From assembly GCA_946540705.1 (NCBI GenBank), contig CAMNJD010000336.1, positions 1 to 5,055 of the forward strand: DNA of 5,055 nt, read 5' to 3'. A program made the translations under genes and the position numbers. The notes below the pieces were generated by a model, which ran no database searches, was not told the origin of the DNA, and was given only the letters and a program-made list of their open reading frames with translations. The DNA is from an uncultured Ruminococcus sp. Its GTDB lineage: Bacteria; Bacillota; Clostridia; Oscillospirales; Ruminococcaceae. Below are positions 4,694-5,055 of this stretch, one piece after another (position 1 is the stretch's first letter; the number at the start of each line of letters is the position of its first letter).

Positions 4694-5055
4694 ACCGGAT
4701 CAAACAAATCAAAGGGCTGCACAGCGTCCTGCTGTGCAGCCCTCAGTTTGCTTTCCATAGAGCGCAGCAGATTCATTTTTGTCATAATGCCGTACTGCAT
4801 CATATAGATCGCTTCAGCAACGGTCATCTCCTTGCCGCATACCGTTACCTTCGTAGCGGCATTGGACAGGCTCAGAGCGGCTTTGATCTTTTCCGTACGC
4901 TTGATCAGGTCCTGGATGCTCTGGTATTTGGCCTTTACATCGTCTTCAAATTCTTTGACAGGAACGCCGTTGACTTTTGGACTGCTTTCCTTGTTGGATG
5001 CACAGAACGCACAGTTGTCAATTGCGTCGCCGATCCGTTTGTCTGCAACTTTAAT
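4639..5055 (-). pseudogene. Fragment of a phage-type hypothetical gene, lacking both ends
   Basis: The minus frame is open from the window edge (5055) to TAG at 4639, 138 codons. The first 104 residues resemble a family of uncharacterised proteins I associate with phages and prophages of gut Firmicutes: ADKRIGDAI (4-12), SSPKVNGV (24-31), YQSIQDLIKR..IKAAL (44-61), SNAATKVTV (64-72) and GKEMTVAEAI (74-83), with helical, probably coiled-coil flanks. The family name and function are unknown to me. The N-terminus lies beyond the window. After Leu104 (4744) the frame runs through the lipoprotein terminator hairpin and then antisense into that gene's last codons, giving a non-family tail (residues 105-138). 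The native C-terminus is therefore lost. Codon use in 4744-5055 is less GC-rich than in the neighbouring genes. The recognisable part is 4744-5055; the tail to 4639 is only the open frame. Confidence 0.6.
4713..4743 (+). terminator. Terminator hairpin of the lipoprotein gene, T-run missing
   Basis: AGGGCTGCACAGC (4713-4725) pairs perfectly over 13 bp with GCTGTGCAGCCCT (4731-4743), loop GTCCT, starting 19 bases after the stop codon. The left side has A-rich sequence (AAATCAAA), as in symmetric terminators, but the right side continues CAGTTTGCTTTCC, without the expected T-run. The loss of the tail coincides with the start of the phage-type fragment. Confidence 0.65.

Noticed and set aside
3488..5055. 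tRNA-Leu as the integration site of the phage-type fragment
   Set aside because: No second copy of the tRNA 3' end occurs in the window, no integrase is present, and an intact chromosomal-type lipoprotein gene lies between the tRNA and the phage-type sequence.
1..5055. CRISPR array, toxin-antitoxin pair, insertion sequence or riboswitch
   Set aside because: I saw no regularly spaced direct repeats, no transposase or toxin-like frames and no recognisable riboswitch core on either strand.

Overview
The window looks like chromosomal DNA of a Gram-positive Clostridia member, most likely an Oscillospiraceae/Ruminococcaceae-type gut or rumen bacterium. The reasons are an IreB-family gene, a DUF1540 mini-protein, strong AAAGGAGG-type ribosome sites, TTGACA/TATAAT promoters, a tRNA-Leu without an encoded CCA, moderately high GC in the genes, and an acidic lipoprotein of a kind common in Ruminococcus. 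The taxon is inferred from gene content; no marker gene confirms it.

Layout. Positions 1-91 are AT-rich, do not match the rest, and end in a fragment resembling a dispersed gut-Clostridia repeat. They lead in frame into an AIM24-family gene (to 763, + strand). A bidirectional hairpin (776-809) separates it from a convergent minus-strand operon: short NfeD (2327-1893) then an SPFH/band-7 (QmcA/paraslipin-like) membrane protein (1854-847), from a promoter near 2377-2405. A 337-bp divergent intergenic region holds that promoter, a cluster of five GAATC/GATTC pentamers and the start of a plus-strand DUF1540 gene (2665-2841). Then come ireB (3058-3303) with its own promoter and terminator, tRNA-Leu(UAG) (3488-3569) behind a consensus promoter, and an unrecognised lipoprotein (3662-4693) ending at a 13-bp hairpin. 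From about 4744 to the end lies a minus-strand fragment of a phage-type gene that runs through the hairpin into the lipoprotein's antisense strand.

Function. NfeD and the SPFH protein form a well-known partner pair that organises membrane microdomains. IreB is a small substrate of PASTA-type Ser/Thr kinases in cell-envelope stress control. The lipoprotein would be anchored outside the membrane. These are mostly independent transcription units, and I see no convincing new multi-gene system. The most notable features are the two edges: both the left (about 91) and right (about 4743) boundaries look like joins between unrelated sequences, each next to an inverted repeat. They could be real rearrangements or assembly/amplification chimeras.
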